Notes: generated by a model from the sequence alone, not told the origin. Shown: positions 16,502-25,632, counted from the first letter of the stretch. The stretch: 43,056 nucleotides of DNA from Selenomonadaceae bacterium (GCA_017484005.1 JAFUTY010000009.1:1-43056); one strand, 5' to 3'. Numbers and translations are program-made.

Positions 16502-18168
16502 ATTCATGGGAAGCAAAACAAATTCTGCGTCAACGGCTGGCGAGCGAGACTGGATCTGTGATTCATCCCGCCGGCAGTCGAAGGCGATTTGCGCTCGTCT
16601 ATCCGAATCTCTATCGCGTCGGCATGAGCAATTTGGGAATTCATATTCTCTACAAGCTGTTGAACGATCGATCTGATACGGCTTGCGAGCGTTTTTTTTT
16701 ACCGGAGCGTCAAGATCTCCCGCTGTTCGAAAAATTTTCGCTGATGAGTTTAGAAACTCAAACCGAGATGAATCGATTCGACGTAATTGGATTTTCAATT
16801 TCGTTCGAAATGGATTATTTCAATGTGCTCAAAATGCTCGATATGGGGCGAATTAAGCTCAAATCCAGCGATCGCGGCGAAAATGATCCAATCGTGATAG
16901 CGGGAGGTCCATGCTCAACGTTTAATCCTGAACCGCTTGCAGATTTCTTCGATGCATTTGTAATCGGTGAGGGCGAAGTAATCCTTCCAAAATTTTTAGA
17001 TACAATTTACAAATCGAATGATCTTCCACGCTCCAAAATCCTCGAAAATATTTCAAAAATCCCCGGGATCTATGTTCCGAGTTTGAAAAATCGAGCGTCG
17101 CGTCAATGGATCAAAAATATCGATGACTTCGAATCTCACACGACAATTTTGACTGATGACGCTGAATTTGATCTGTATTTAATTGAAACTGCGCGTGGAT
17201 GTGGACGTCATTGCAGATTTTGCATGGCGGGATATTGTTTCAGAAAGCCGCGGAATCATTCAATTCAAAAACTTTTTGAAGAAATCGATCGCGCGAAAAA
17301 ATTCAATAAGAGAATCGGTTTGATGGGCGCGGCGATTTCAGATTATCCGGAAATCGATCTATTGTCTCAAAAAATTCTCGATTCAAATTTGAAAATGTCA
17401 GTCGCATCGTTCAGAGCTGATTCAGTCACCGAGAAATTAGTCGATGCGCTCGCGAAATCTGGATTGAAAACTTTGACTCTCGCACCAGAAGCCGGCTCGA
17501 ATCGAATGCGGGCAGTCATCAACAAAGGAATTTCCGAAGAAGATTTATTCCGTGCGCTGGATCTTGGAATTCGCGCGGGGATCAAAAATTTTCGTCTGTA
17601 TTTTTTGATTGGATTGCCATTCGAGACTCGCGAGGATATTCAGGCGATTATCGATTTAACTATCGCGATGTATAATCTAATCGAAAATTTAGACGGAAAA
17701 CTCACTTTGAGTATAAATCCACTGATTCCAAAACCATTCACGCCGTTTCAATGGCAACCGATGGCGTCGAAAAAATATTTGGAAGAAAGTTTGAAATTGA
17801 TTCGCTCGAGTCTGAAAAAATTCAAGCGAATCGAAATCATTGCAGAATCAATTCGCGAATCAAACATTCAATCGATTCTTGCGCGTGGAGATCGTCAAAT
17901 CGGAAAAGCAATTCTAAAGGCGCATGAACTTGGCGGATCGAAAAATTTTCTGCAGGCAATGAAACTCGAGAATCTCGATGTTGATTCATATTTGCGCGGC
18001 AGAGATTTCACCGAAGATCTTCCGTGGGATATTTTAGACATGGGATTTCCAAAGTCATATTTGCAGAATGAATTCGATCGAGCTAAAAATTTTGAATCGA
18101 CGCCAAAATGTTTCGAGGGCTGCAAGCGTTGTGGAGTTTGTCGGGAGGGAATCGAATGTATCGAGTAG
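16498..18168 (+). CDS. B12-binding-type radical SAM protein (TIGR03960-like)
   Basis: Radical SAM enzyme of unknown reaction, 556 residues. The N-terminal 190 residues resemble a cobalamin-binding Rossmann fold (ALVYPNLYRVGMSNLG, IAGGPCSTFNPEPLADF, VIGEGE). The [4Fe-4S] motif is CGRHCRFCMAG near residue 235, and further core motifs include APEAGSNRMR and FLIGLPFETRED. C-terminal cysteines (CFEGCKRCGVCREGIEC) may bind another cluster or metal. Homologues sit beside rodZ in related genomes. A run of nine T (16692–16700) lies in the reading frame. The last 13 bases overlap pgeF. Confidence 0.85.
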   Translation: MNSWEAKQILRQRLASETGSVIHPAGSRRRFALVYPNLYRVGMSNLGIHILYKLLNDRSDTACERFFLPERQDLPLFEKFSLMSLETQTEMNRFDVIGFSISFEMDYFNVLKMLDMGRIKLKSSDRGENDPIVIAGGPCSTFNPEPLADFFDAFVIGEGEVILPKFLDTIYKSNDLPRSKILENISKIPGIYVPSLKNRASRQWIKNIDDFESHTTILTDDAEFDLYLIETARGCGRHCRFCMAGYCFRKPRNHSIQKLFEEIDRAKKFNKRIGLMGAAISDYPEIDLLSQKILDSNLKMSVASFRADSVTEKLVDALAKSGLKTLTLAPEAGSNRMRAVINKGISEEDLFRALDLGIRAGIKNFRLYFLIGLPFETREDIQAIIDLTIAMYNLIENLDGKLTLSINPLIPKPFTPFQWQPMASKKYLEESLKLIRSSLKKFKRIEIIAESIRESNIQSILARGDRQIGKAILKAHELGGSKNFLQAMKLENLDVDSYLRGRDFTEDLPWDILDMGFPKSYLQNEFDRAKNFESTPKCFEGCKRCGVCREGIECIE

Positions 18169-18902
18169 ATTATTCACGAGCAGTTCCATTCGGGACATTC
18201 GATTCTTTCCCGTCACGATTTTTCAACGCGATATCAACTCGGGCGGGAGGATTCAGCGATTCGCCGTTCGATTCGTTGAATCTCGGTTTGCATGTCGGTG
18301 ACAATTCCGAACGAGTGATTAAAAATCGTCAAAAATTCATCGAATCGATTTCCAAATTCAAACTCGACGATTTAGTCACGCCGGAACAAATTCATGGAGA
18401 TCGAGTCGAAATTGTCACTCAAGATCATCGCGGAAGAGGATCTCGAGAATATTCAGATTCAATTCCAAAAACTGACGCATTGATAACTCAAGCCAAAGAT
18501 CTTCCATTGATGTTATGTTTCGCCGATTGTGTTCCAATTTTGTTTTGCGATCCAATTCACGATGCAGTTGGAATCGCGCATGCAGGATTCAAAGGCACTC
18601 AATTGGAAATCGCGCGAAAAACTCTGCATGTAATGGAAGAAAATTTCGCGACAAATCCTTCCGAATGTTTGATAGCGATTGCGCCATCGATTGGAGGATG
18701 CTGTTACACTCGCGACGGAAAATCGATCGATCTTTGGAAAATGAATCGCGAGCAATTGATTTCGAGCGGAGTTTTGGAATCTCACATCGATTCTTCGAAC
18801 GTCTGCACTCGGTGCAATTCCGCCGAATATTTTTCATATCGAGCATCCGGCGGCAAGACTGGACGAATCGCCGCAATTATCGCAATTCTCGGAGGAGATT
18901 GA
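18156..18902 (+). CDS. pgeF: Peptidoglycan editing factor PgeF (laccase domain, YfiH)
   Basis: Cytoplasmic amidase-like enzyme of the multicopper-oxidase-like YfiH fold that removes wrongly placed L-Ser in wall precursors; some homologues act on purine nucleosides. It has 248 residues. Metal-site motifs are EQIHGDRV (His), FADCVPILF (Cys) and GIAHAGFKGT (His; most relatives have HAGWRG). ATG at 18156 has GGGAGGG upstream and lies within the end of the radical SAM gene. Its place beside sepF and divIVA agrees with a wall-related role. Confidence 0.88.
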   Translation: MYRVDYSRAVPFGTFDSFPSRFFNAISTRAGGFSDSPFDSLNLGLHVGDNSERVIKNRQKFIESISKFKLDDLVTPEQIHGDRVEIVTQDHRGRGSREYSDSIPKTDALITQAKDLPLMLCFADCVPILFCDPIHDAVGIAHAGFKGTQLEIARKTLHVMEENFATNPSECLIAIAPSIGGCCYTRDGKSIDLWKMNREQLISSGVLESHIDSSNVCTRCNSAEYFSYRASGGKTGRIAAIIAILGGD

Positions 18903-18903
18903 C

Positions 18904-19587
18904 ATGATCGACATCGCCAAAAATCTCGAGGACGTTCGAAATCGAATCGAGAAAGCTCAACAAAAATCTCCAACAAAAAATCCAGTGACATTGATAGCCG
19001 TCACAAAAAATCATCCTCCGGAATTTGTAAAAACCGCGCTGAATCTTGGAATCAAAGATATTGGCGAAAATCGAATTCAAGAAGCGCAGGAAAAATTTCA
19101 ACATCTAAATTTAGACGGAATTCAAAAACATTTGATCGGACATCTGCAGACCAATAAAGTGAATCGAGCGGTTGAATTATTCGATTTGATTCATTCAATC
19201 GACAGTGAGCATCTACTTCGAGCTGTCGCGAGATCTGCAGAAAAAATTGATAAAATCCAAGATATATTGATACAGATCAATCTTGCGCATGAAGAATCAA
19301 AATCTGGAATTGATCTTGATTCTCTCGATTCGCTCGTTGAAATTTCTCAGGAACTTCCGAGCATTCGACTTCGTGGATTGATGTTTATAGCACCAAATTT
19401 TGAGGACGTTGAAAATACTCGTCCGCTATTTCGAGAAATGTTTTCACAATTCAGACGCCTCCGAGATAAAATGAATCTAGAAATCCTATCGATGGGAATG
19501 ACTCACGATTTTGAAATTGCCATTGAAGAAGGAGCGACGCATGTGCGAATCGGCACGGCGATTTTTGGAGTGAGGAATTATGAGTGA
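18904..19587 (+). CDS. yggS: PLP homeostasis protein YggS/YlmE
   Basis: Pyridoxal-phosphate-binding protein with no known catalytic activity, 227 residues, single TIM-barrel domain. The cofactor lysine is in LIAVTKNHPP; GENRIQEAQEK, HLIGHLQTNK and the late SMGMTHDFEIAIEEGATHVRIG are family motifs. It lies one base after the pgeF stop with GGAGGAG upstream. This gene commonly precedes sepF in Firmicutes. Confidence 0.93.
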   Translation: MIDIAKNLEDVRNRIEKAQQKSPTKNPVTLIAVTKNHPPEFVKTALNLGIKDIGENRIQEAQEKFQHLNLDGIQKHLIGHLQTNKVNRAVELFDLIHSIDSEHLLRAVARSAEKIDKIQDILIQINLAHEESKSGIDLDSLDSLVEISQELPSIRLRGLMFIAPNFEDVENTRPLFREMFSQFRRLRDKMNLEILSMGMTHDFEIAIEEGATHVRIGTAIFGVRNYE

Positions 19588-19600
19588 GGAGGCAGCCAAT

Positions 19601-20143
19601 GTGAAATTTCTCGACAGAGTTTTCGGAAAAATCGAAACAGACGAAGAGCTCGAGGAGGAGGAGCTCGAAGAAAAATCTCCACCGACTCCACCGCAGCCTC
19701 AAAAACCGCGAGAAATCGCAACTGAAAGAATGAAATCCATTCAGCAGGAGGAAAATATGAATCGCAACACTACAGGCAATGGAAATTCACCGCACGGCTC
19801 AAACGTCGTCAGTTTCCACGCGCCAAATCAAAATCAAGCACCGGCGGAACGCGTCAAAGTGATTGTCATTGAGCCGAAGGGAATGGATGATGCACAGCAG
19901 GCAGCAAATTATCTCGACGAAAAACGTCCAGTGATTTTGAATTTTGAGAGAACTCAGAGTGACGAAGCTCGAAGAATTCTCGATTTCATCAGCGGGACGA
20001 TTTACGCGATACAAGGAGAAATCACGAATATTGGCGCGAATGTATTTCTATGTGCGCCGCAGAATGTCACAGTTTCTCAAGCAGACGGCGATAAGAGAAT
20101 TGGCGACGTCACATGGATGAGCGGAAACAAATCGAATGGTTAA
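19601..20143 (+). CDS. sepF: Cell division protein SepF
   Basis: Membrane-binding FtsZ anchor that tethers and bundles FtsZ filaments at midcell. The C-terminal domain (about 85–170: VKVIVIEPKGMDDAQQAANYL, then RPVILNFERT, RRILDFISGTIYAI) is clear. I take GTG at 19601, giving MKFLDRVFGK, the usual amphipathic membrane-targeting start, because GAGGAGG lies eight bases before it; the ATG at 19580 would put that site inside the gene. A Glu- and Pro-rich linker follows. It overlaps ylmH by eight bases. Confidence 0.92.
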   Translation: MKFLDRVFGKIETDEELEEEELEEKSPPTPPQPQKPREIATERMKSIQQEENMNRNTTGNGNSPHGSNVVSFHAPNQNQAPAERVKVIVIEPKGMDDAQQAANYLDEKRPVILNFERTQSDEARRILDFISGTIYAIQGEITNIGANVFLCAPQNVTVSQADGDKRIGDVTWMSGNKSNG

Positions 20144-20930
20144 AGAAAAAATTCTCAGATTCTACCGCGGAACTGAAGGCGAGGAAACATCGATTCGACT
20201 TGTGGATCTCGCAACTCAGGTTCTGAAGTCGCAAAAATTCAAACTCTCGGAATTTCTTGATCCATTTGGACAGGAAATCGCCGAATCAGTTGCAAAAAAT
20301 TTTGGCGAATTGAAACTTGAATTCGATGGCGGCTATCAAGGTGCAGAACGTCAGCGAGTCGCAATGATTCACGAGGATTTCTATGATCGAGTAAAAGATT
20401 CAATTTCATTCGATATCGTCTGTATCAAAGCGGAATGGAATGAAAATTTTGTCAGACTGTCACATCGCGACGTTTTGGGATCGATTATGTCGCTTGGAAT
20501 CGATCGATCCTGTGTCGGTGATATAATCGCGACGGGAGACAATGCTCGAATTCTCGTGACTAAATCGATGTCGCAATATTTTCTCGATAATTTGACTCGA
20601 ATCGGTGAGGCAAATGTTCATTGCGAAATCGATGATCTTTCAAATATCGCTCCAAAAGAGGAACGAGTTAAAGAAATTTCCGCGACTGTTGCGAGCTTGA
20701 GAGTCGATTCAATTGTCGCGGCAGGATTTGGATTTTCGAGATCTAAGGCGGCGACTGAAATTGAAGCCGATAAAGTGAAATTAAATTGGCAATCAGTGAA
20801 AAATTCCGCGCAAAATATCAAGCAAGGTGATATCCTATCGATGCGCGGGCGAGGACGTCTCGAGGTTTCAGAAATCCGCGGACAGACTAAAAAAGGACGA
20901 ATCAGTGTCCTATTGAAAAGATTTTTGTGA
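20136..20930 (+). CDS. ylmH: S4-domain RNA-binding protein YlmH / RqcP2
   Basis: RNA-binding protein of the division cluster, 264 residues. The S4 domain lies at about 185–250 (SLRVDSIVAAGFGFSRSKA, then NIKQGDILSMRGRGRLEV). In Bacillus YlmH/RqcP2 binds stalled large ribosomal subunits and helps alanine tailing together with RqcH, whose gene is at 26923–28560 here. The yggT gene that often lies between sepF and ylmH is absent. Confidence 0.88.
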   Translation: MVKEKILRFYRGTEGEETSIRLVDLATQVLKSQKFKLSEFLDPFGQEIAESVAKNFGELKLEFDGGYQGAERQRVAMIHEDFYDRVKDSISFDIVCIKAEWNENFVRLSHRDVLGSIMSLGIDRSCVGDIIATGDNARILVTKSMSQYFLDNLTRIGEANVHCEIDDLSNIAPKEERVKEISATVASLRVDSIVAAGFGFSRSKAATEIEADKVKLNWQSVKNSAQNIKQGDILSMRGRGRLEVSEIRGQTKKGRISVLLKRFL

Positions 20931-20949
20931 CAAAGGGAAGTGATCACTT

Positions 20950-21639
20950 TTGCTCACACCAATGGAAATTCATAACAAGGAATTCAAAAAAAGTTTTCGC
21001 GGTTATGCAGAGGATGAAGTCGATGAATTTCTTGACCGAGTCGTTGCAGATTATGAAAAATTGGTGCGTGACAACGATTCGCTGACGAATCAATTAACAT
21101 CGGCACACAAGGAACTCGATCAATATCGACGGCTCGAGCGGGATTTGCAGGATACAATCAGCATCGCTCAAAAAACTGCGGAAGAAGTTACAACTGCCGC
21201 GAAACAGCGTGCCGATGCATTGCGGGAAAACACCGATCAAGAATGCAAAAATATCAGACGTCGAGCGGAATTAGAGGCAAAACGAATTCTCGATTCTGCG
21301 GCAATCGAAATCAAACAGAAAATGACTGAAGCGGAAGCAAAATTGAGAGACATGCGCTCAGAATATGAAACAATCACGCGCGATAAAACTCAATTGCTAA
21401 TGAAAATTCGCGCGTCATTTGAAACTGAACTCTCGATCCTCAATCAAAATTTGAATGACATTCCAAAAATCAGCGAAGAAGATCCAATGTTCACGATGCA
21501 GTCTCAAGAAATTTCGCCGGAAGAGCAGACTGAAGAAGTCGAATCGCAGCCGGAAGAAGTTTCCGAGGATGAATCGACGCCAGTGATTCCGGTGCTATTC
21601 GAAAAAAAAAAAGGTAAGAGCCGTCGTTCGAAAGTTTAA
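20950..21639 (+). CDS. divIVA: DivIVA / GpsB-type polar coiled-coil protein
   Basis: Coiled-coil protein that binds curved membranes and directs division or polar growth. It has 229 residues. The start MLTPMEIHNKEFKKSFRGY and the DEVDEFLDRV motif are the family's hallmark, which supports the TTG start at 20950 (GGGAAGTGAT upstream). A long heptad region spans about 35–170; the tail is Glu/Ser-rich and ends in a basic stretch. Eleven A in a row (21602–21612) encode part of that tail. Confidence 0.92.
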   Translation: MLTPMEIHNKEFKKSFRGYAEDEVDEFLDRVVADYEKLVRDNDSLTNQLTSAHKELDQYRRLERDLQDTISIAQKTAEEVTTAAKQRADALRENTDQECKNIRRRAELEAKRILDSAAIEIKQKMTEAEAKLRDMRSEYETITRDKTQLLMKIRASFETELSILNQNLNDIPKISEEDPMFTMQSQEISPEEQTEEVESQPEEVSEDESTPVIPVLFEKKKGKSRRSKV

Positions 21640-21666
21640 ATCAAACGGCGAAGGGGAGGAATCGAA

Positions 21667-22137
21667 TTGAGATTTGATCTTCTTATCTGTTCTGCAATCG
21701 TTGTGCTGGATCAATTGACAAAGACAATCGTGATGTCTGAACTGCTCCCATATGAATCGGTTGCAGTCATTCCAGAATTTTTTCGAATCAATTACGTTTT
21801 GAATCCTGGCGCGGCATTTGGAATCATGCCGCATCAGCGCGAGCTGTTTATCCTGTTGACGCTCGGAATTCTTATCGCGGCAGTCGCAGGATATCCACGA
21901 TTGAAAAAACATTATCCTCCGGTTGCAGTAATTGGGACGATGTGTTTAATCGGCGGCGCGATTGGAAATTTGATCGATCGAATTCGATTTGGACATGTCG
22001 TCGATTTCTTCGATTTCAGTATTTGGCCAGCGATTTTCAACGTTGCAGATATCGCAATTGTTGTTGGCGGATTCATTTGCACGATTTCGATTCTGCTTCG
22101 AACAGAGGAGAGATTAGATCAACCGAAAATGTTATAA
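21667..22137 (+). CDS. lspA: Lipoprotein signal peptidase II
   Basis: Inner-membrane aspartyl protease that removes signal peptides from lipidated prolipoproteins. It has 156 residues with four membrane helices. The catalytic Asp residues are in GNLIDRIRFGHVVDFFDF and FNVADIAI; VLDQLTK and NPGAAFG are also family motifs. The TTG start follows GGGGAGGA. It is the last gene of the rodZ operon; the rluD gene often next to it is missing. Confidence 0.95.
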   Translation: MRFDLLICSAIVVLDQLTKTIVMSELLPYESVAVIPEFFRINYVLNPGAAFGIMPHQRELFILLTLGILIAAVAGYPRLKKHYPPVAVIGTMCLIGGAIGNLIDRIRFGHVVDFFDFSIWPAIFNVADIAIVVGGFICTISILLRTEERLDQPKML

Positions 22138-22141
22138 TCAC

Positions 22142-22192
22142 AAAAAAAGATCCCTCGATAGATCGATTGAGATCTGTCGAGGGATCTTTTTT
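22142..22192. terminator. Bidirectional Rho-independent terminator between lspA and the Dcu carrier
   Basis: Arms GATCCCTCGATAGATC and GATCTGTCGAGGGATC (22149–22186) have A7 before and T6 after. It serves the two convergent genes and shares its arms with the terminators at 470–516 and 42055–42103. Confidence 0.9.
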
Positions 22193-22208
22193 ATTTCCGT
22201 AAAAATTT

Positions 22209-23549
22209 TTATAAAACGATGTGCGCCATGATGAATCCGACGCAGCATCCACTGATAACTCCAATCAATCCTGGAATCATGAACGAATGATTCAAGATGT
22301 ATTTTCCGATTCGAGTTGTGCCGGAGCGATCAAATCCAATGCATGCAAGATCCGAAGGATATGTTGGAAGGAAGAAATATCCATAGCACGCGCTGATAAA
22401 TGACATCACGATAACTGGATCCATTCCAATTCCTAACGCCATTGGAAAGACAATCGCAATTGCCGCGGCTTGAGAATTAACAAGTTTCGACGTCAAAAAT
22501 GCTAAAACTCCAAACGCCCACGGATATTGAACAACTGCATTTCCCAAAAATTCCTTGAGAAAATCCATGTGATTCGCAAAAAGTGTATCAGCCATCCATG
22601 CGACGCCGTATACTGAAACGAGCGCGACAATTCCAGATTTGAAAACTTGAGAATTTCCAACATCTTTAGCTTTGACTTTGCAGACAAATAGAATCGCTGC
22701 CGCAACGCAGAGCATGATCATTTGGATAACGCTTGTCATCGAGATAGCTTTGGGAACTCCTTTGGCATCTGGAAAATGTGGAAGGAGCGAATCGAAATTT
22801 CCAAGCACCGCGATAACAATGATTCCGAGGAAGAAAATATACATCGCGTGATAATAGCTCGGCGGAAGTTCTTTGCCTTGAAGAGATTCAGAATCGCCAT
22901 AAACATACTCGCGATTCTCCGGATCTTTGATGAATTCTTGGAATCTTTCATCGTCCGCTAATTCTTTGCCGCGACGATAACTCCATAACGCTGCAAAAAA
23001 TACTCCGAGACCTGTGGCTGGAATCGAGACAGCAAGGATTTGCAAAACTGTATATTGATATCCAGCTGCCGCCATGAATCCAACAATCGAGACGACTGCA
23101 ACACTGACTGGCGAGGCGCAAATTCCCATCTGCGATGCAACGCTCGAGACTGCCATCGGTCGCTCCGGACGAATTCCCTGTTTGATCGCGATATCGTAAA
23201 TGATTGGGAACATTGTATAAACCACATGTCCAGTTCCGCATAAAACCGTCAAAAACCATGTCGTAAGCGGTGCGAGAATCGTGATTTGCTTAGGATTATT
23301 GCGCAAAAATTGTTCGGCGTATTTGAGCATGACTGTCAAGCCGCCCGATGTCTGCAAAAATCCTGCGCATGTGACAACTGCAAGAATCGTCAGCATAACT
23401 CCAATTGGAGGATTTCCAGGTTTGTAGCCGAAAACAAATGTGAAAATTGTGAGACCGATTCCACTGATAACCGCGAGCCCGATTCCGCCATGCCGCACGC
23501 CAATCAATAAACAGCATAGCAATACAAGAAATCCAAGCGCCATCTCCAT
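22209..23549 (-). CDS. Anaerobic C4-dicarboxylate carrier, DcuA/DcuB family
   Basis: Inner-membrane carrier of about 446 residues and ten or more helices, probably exchanging fumarate, malate or aspartate for succinate in anaerobic metabolism. The start (MEMALGFLVLLCCLLIGVRHGGIGL) and the motifs GYKPGNPPIGVMLTI, CGTGHVVYTM and FFLPTYPSDLACIGFDRSGTT are typical of DcuA/B. I take ATG at 23549 because GGGAGTGG precedes it; the frame is open eight codons further up to a GTG. The specific direction of transport cannot be told. Confidence 0.88.
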   Translation of the reverse strand: MEMALGFLVLLCCLLIGVRHGGIGLAVISGIGLTIFTFVFGYKPGNPPIGVMLTILAVVTCAGFLQTSGGLTVMLKYAEQFLRNNPKQITILAPLTTWFLTVLCGTGHVVYTMFPIIYDIAIKQGIRPERPMAVSSVASQMGICASPVSVAVVSIVGFMAAAGYQYTVLQILAVSIPATGLGVFFAALWSYRRGKELADDERFQEFIKDPENREYVYGDSESLQGKELPPSYYHAMYIFFLGIIVIAVLGNFDSLLPHFPDAKGVPKAISMTSVIQMIMLCVAAAILFVCKVKAKDVGNSQVFKSGIVALVSVYGVAWMADTLFANHMDFLKEFLGNAVVQYPWAFGVLAFLTSKLVNSQAAAIAIVFPMALGIGMDPVIVMSFISACYGYFFLPTYPSDLACIGFDRSGTTRIGKYILNHSFMIPGLIGVISGCCVGFIMAHIVL

Positions 23550-23637
23550 AAAACCACTCCCTTTCTTAAACACATGACGCTGAAAGTTTCGCGGAAAAAT
23601 TTCGTCGCGATAAATTTAAATCCTTCAATCAAATATG

Positions 23638-23646
23638 TGATAAAAT
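23638..23646 (+). promoter_or_regulatory. Extended -10 element upstream of dapL
   Basis: TGATAAAAT (TG, one base, TAAAAT) lies 37 bases before the dapL start in the divergent gap with the Dcu gene. No good -35 box lies at the right distance, which suits an extended -10 promoter. Confidence 0.4.
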
Positions 23647-23682
23647 TCACGCGATCAAAAAAATTTTCTGAGGAGGATTCCA

Positions 23683-24912
23683 ATGGCAAAACTCAATGAG
23701 AATTATTCAAAACTTCCAGCGACTTATCTTTTCACTGAAATCGGTCGCCGAGTTGCAAAATTCAAATCTGAAAACTCTTCGGCAGATATAATTCGGCTCG
23801 GAATTGGAGATGTCACGCAGCCGATTCCGCAAGTCTGTATCGATGCAATGCATGCGGCTGTCGATGAAATGTCGCGAGCTGAAACTTTCCATGGATATGG
23901 TCCAGAGCAGGGCTATGATTTTTTGATCGATGCGATTATTCGAAGCAATTATGCAGGATTGGGAATCGAGCGCGACGAGATTTTTGTGAGTGATGGATCG
24001 AAATGTGATTGTGGAAATATCCAAGAAATTTTTTCAACCGATAGCAAAATCGCGATAACTGATCCAGTTTATCCAGTTTATCTCGATTCGAATGTCATGG
24101 CGGGACGAACTGGAGATCTTCAATCAGATGGTCATTTCGCGGGAGTTACATATTTGCCATGCACCGCTGAAAATAATTTCGCGCCGGAACTTCCAAAATC
24201 TCGCGTCGATATGATTTATCTCTGCTGTCCGAATAATCCAACAGGCACGACGCTTTCGAAATCTGAACTTCAAAAATGGGTGAACTATGCTCGTGAAAAT
24301 GAATCGATCATACTTTTCGATTCAGCTTACGCGGCTTATATCACTGAAGCTGGAGTTCCAAAATCAATTTATGAAATCGATGGCGCGCTTGACTGTGCAA
24401 TTGAATTCAGATCATTTTCGAAAACTGCAGGATTCACAGGAATTCGATGCGGCTACACTGTCATTCCAAAAACTGTTTGTGGAAGAGATCGCGATGGAAA
24501 TCTCAAGCCGTTCAATCCACTTTGGAATCGCCGACATACTACAAAATTCAATGGAACTTCATACATCACTCAAAAAGGAGCTGCGGCGATTTATACTCCG
24601 GAAGGACAGTCGCAAGTCAAATCGCTCGTTGGATATTACATGGAAAACGCGCGAATCATTCGTGAAGGTTTGCAAAAAGCTGGATTAGAAGTTTACGGCG
24701 GAATCAATGCTCCATACATCTGGCTCAAAACTCCAAATCAGATGAAGTCTTGGGATTTCTTCAACAAACTTTTGACGGAAGTGAAAATCGTCGGAACGCC
24801 TGGCGCAGGATTTGGAGCGTGCGGCGAGGGATATTTCCGTTTGACTGCGTTCGGAGATCGTCAAAACACACTTCGAGCGATGGAGAGAATTCAAAACGAT
24901 CTGCGCTTCTAA
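23683..24912 (+). CDS. dapL: LL-diaminopimelate aminotransferase
   Basis: PLP enzyme converting tetrahydrodipicolinate directly to LL-diaminopimelate for lysine and peptidoglycan. It has 409 residues, the usual length. Visible are [25 protein letters not shown] (a hallmark of the DapL group), CCPNNPTGT, and the cofactor lysine in [17 protein letters not shown] precedes the ATG. It heads a run of plus-strand genes for two membrane proteins and two amidases. Confidence 0.94.
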   Translation: MAKLNENYSKLPATYLFTEIGRRVAKFKSENSSADIIRLGIGDVTQPIPQVCIDAMHAAVDEMSRAETFHGYGPEQGYDFLIDAIIRSNYAGLGIERDEIFVSDGSKCDCGNIQEIFSTDSKIAITDPVYPVYLDSNVMAGRTGDLQSDGHFAGVTYLPCTAENNFAPELPKSRVDMIYLCCPNNPTGTTLSKSELQKWVNYARENESIILFDSAYAAYITEAGVPKSIYEIDGALDCAIEFRSFSKTAGFTGIRCGYTVIPKTVCGRDRDGNLKPFNPLWNRRHTTKFNGTSYITQKGAAAIYTPEGQSQVKSLVGYYMENARIIREGLQKAGLEVYGGINAPYIWLKTPNQMKSWDFFNKLLTEVKIVGTPGAGFGACGEGYFRLTAFGDRQNTLRAMERIQNDLRF

Positions 24913-24913
24913 C

Positions 24914-25258
24914 ATGAAATCAAAAATCAAAGCGGCAATTTTTTCCTTCCTTATGATTATGATTCTCGCGAGCCCTGACGCGCCAATCGATTCATGGGGA
25001 TCTTGGGCGATGGGGCTGTTCTCGGGATTAGTTCTATGCTGTTGGATTTTCTTCGTGATAATTCGCGACGTTTTAGGCGATGATTCAGAAGAGTTGCAAT
25101 GTGGACCATCCGGCGTCGTGATTATGACAATTTTATCGATTATCCTCGGCGTCGAATGGATCTCGTGGCGAATTGGATTTTTTCATGGAAGTTTCATCTT
25201 CGTCTCAATGATCGCGCTTATTTTTCTCAAAACGATTAACGATGATTTCTTTGATTGA
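24914..25258 (+). CDS. Small four-helix membrane protein, tandem paralogue 1
   Basis: Unrecognised protein of 114 residues with four likely membrane helices (about 5–22, 30–52, 66–84 and 88–108). It appears to be built of two similar halves: DSWGSWAMGLFSG followed by a helix, then ISWRIGFFHGSF followed by a helix, each ending in an acidic stretch (GDD, NDD). It ends in DDFFD. The next gene encodes a paralogue with the same plan. The ATG is two bases after the dapL stop with no clear ribosome site, so translation may depend on dapL. No function can be assigned. Confidence 0.7.
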   Translation: MKSKIKAAIFSFLMIMILASPDAPIDSWGSWAMGLFSGLVLCCWIFFVIIRDVLGDDSEELQCGPSGVVIMTILSIILGVEWISWRIGFFHGSFIFVSMIALIFLKTINDDFFD

Positions 25259-25267
25259 GTTGAAACT

Positions 25268-25618
25268 ATGAAAATTAAATTCGCCGTTATAATTCTGATT
25301 TCGATTGTAGTGATATCGATTCCAAATCTCGAATTCACTGATTTTGGTTCATGGCTCAATGGAATGGCAGTCGCTGTGAATGCAATTGCATGGATGTTTT
25401 TCGCCATGATTAAAATTGTCGAGCCAGATGACAAGGATCTGGATTGGCGCGATTTGATTCGTCCGACAGCATTGATTTTCGTCTTGACGATTGTATCTAT
25501 CGAAAAAATGGATTGGAATTCATGGCAAAATGGATTTTCAATCGGCGAATTTGCAATTCCAATTTGTATTTTGATTCTCATTCTAAAAATTTTTTCTGAT
25601 AACGATTTTTTCGACTGA
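25268..25618 (+). CDS. Small four-helix membrane protein, tandem paralogue 2
   Basis: 116 residues, same layout as the preceding protein. The two halves are FGSWLNGMAVAV plus helix and NSWQNGFSIGEF plus helix; the acidic loop (EPDDKD) and the end DNDFFD match. Identity outside these motifs is low, so the duplication is old. It is followed 14 bases later by the Tat-type amidase. A role in the envelope is likely only from topology and neighbours. Confidence 0.7.
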   Translation: MKIKFAVIILISIVVISIPNLEFTDFGSWLNGMAVAVNAIAWMFFAMIKIVEPDDKDLDWRDLIRPTALIFVLTIVSIEKMDWNSWQNGFSIGEFAIPICILILILKIFSDNDFFD

Positions 25619-25632
25619 TTGGAGGTGCGAAA

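Noticed and set aside
19580..19600. Upstream ATG start for sepF
   Set aside because: It would bury a strong GAGGAGG site inside the gene and hide the usual membrane-targeting start MKFLDRVFGK.
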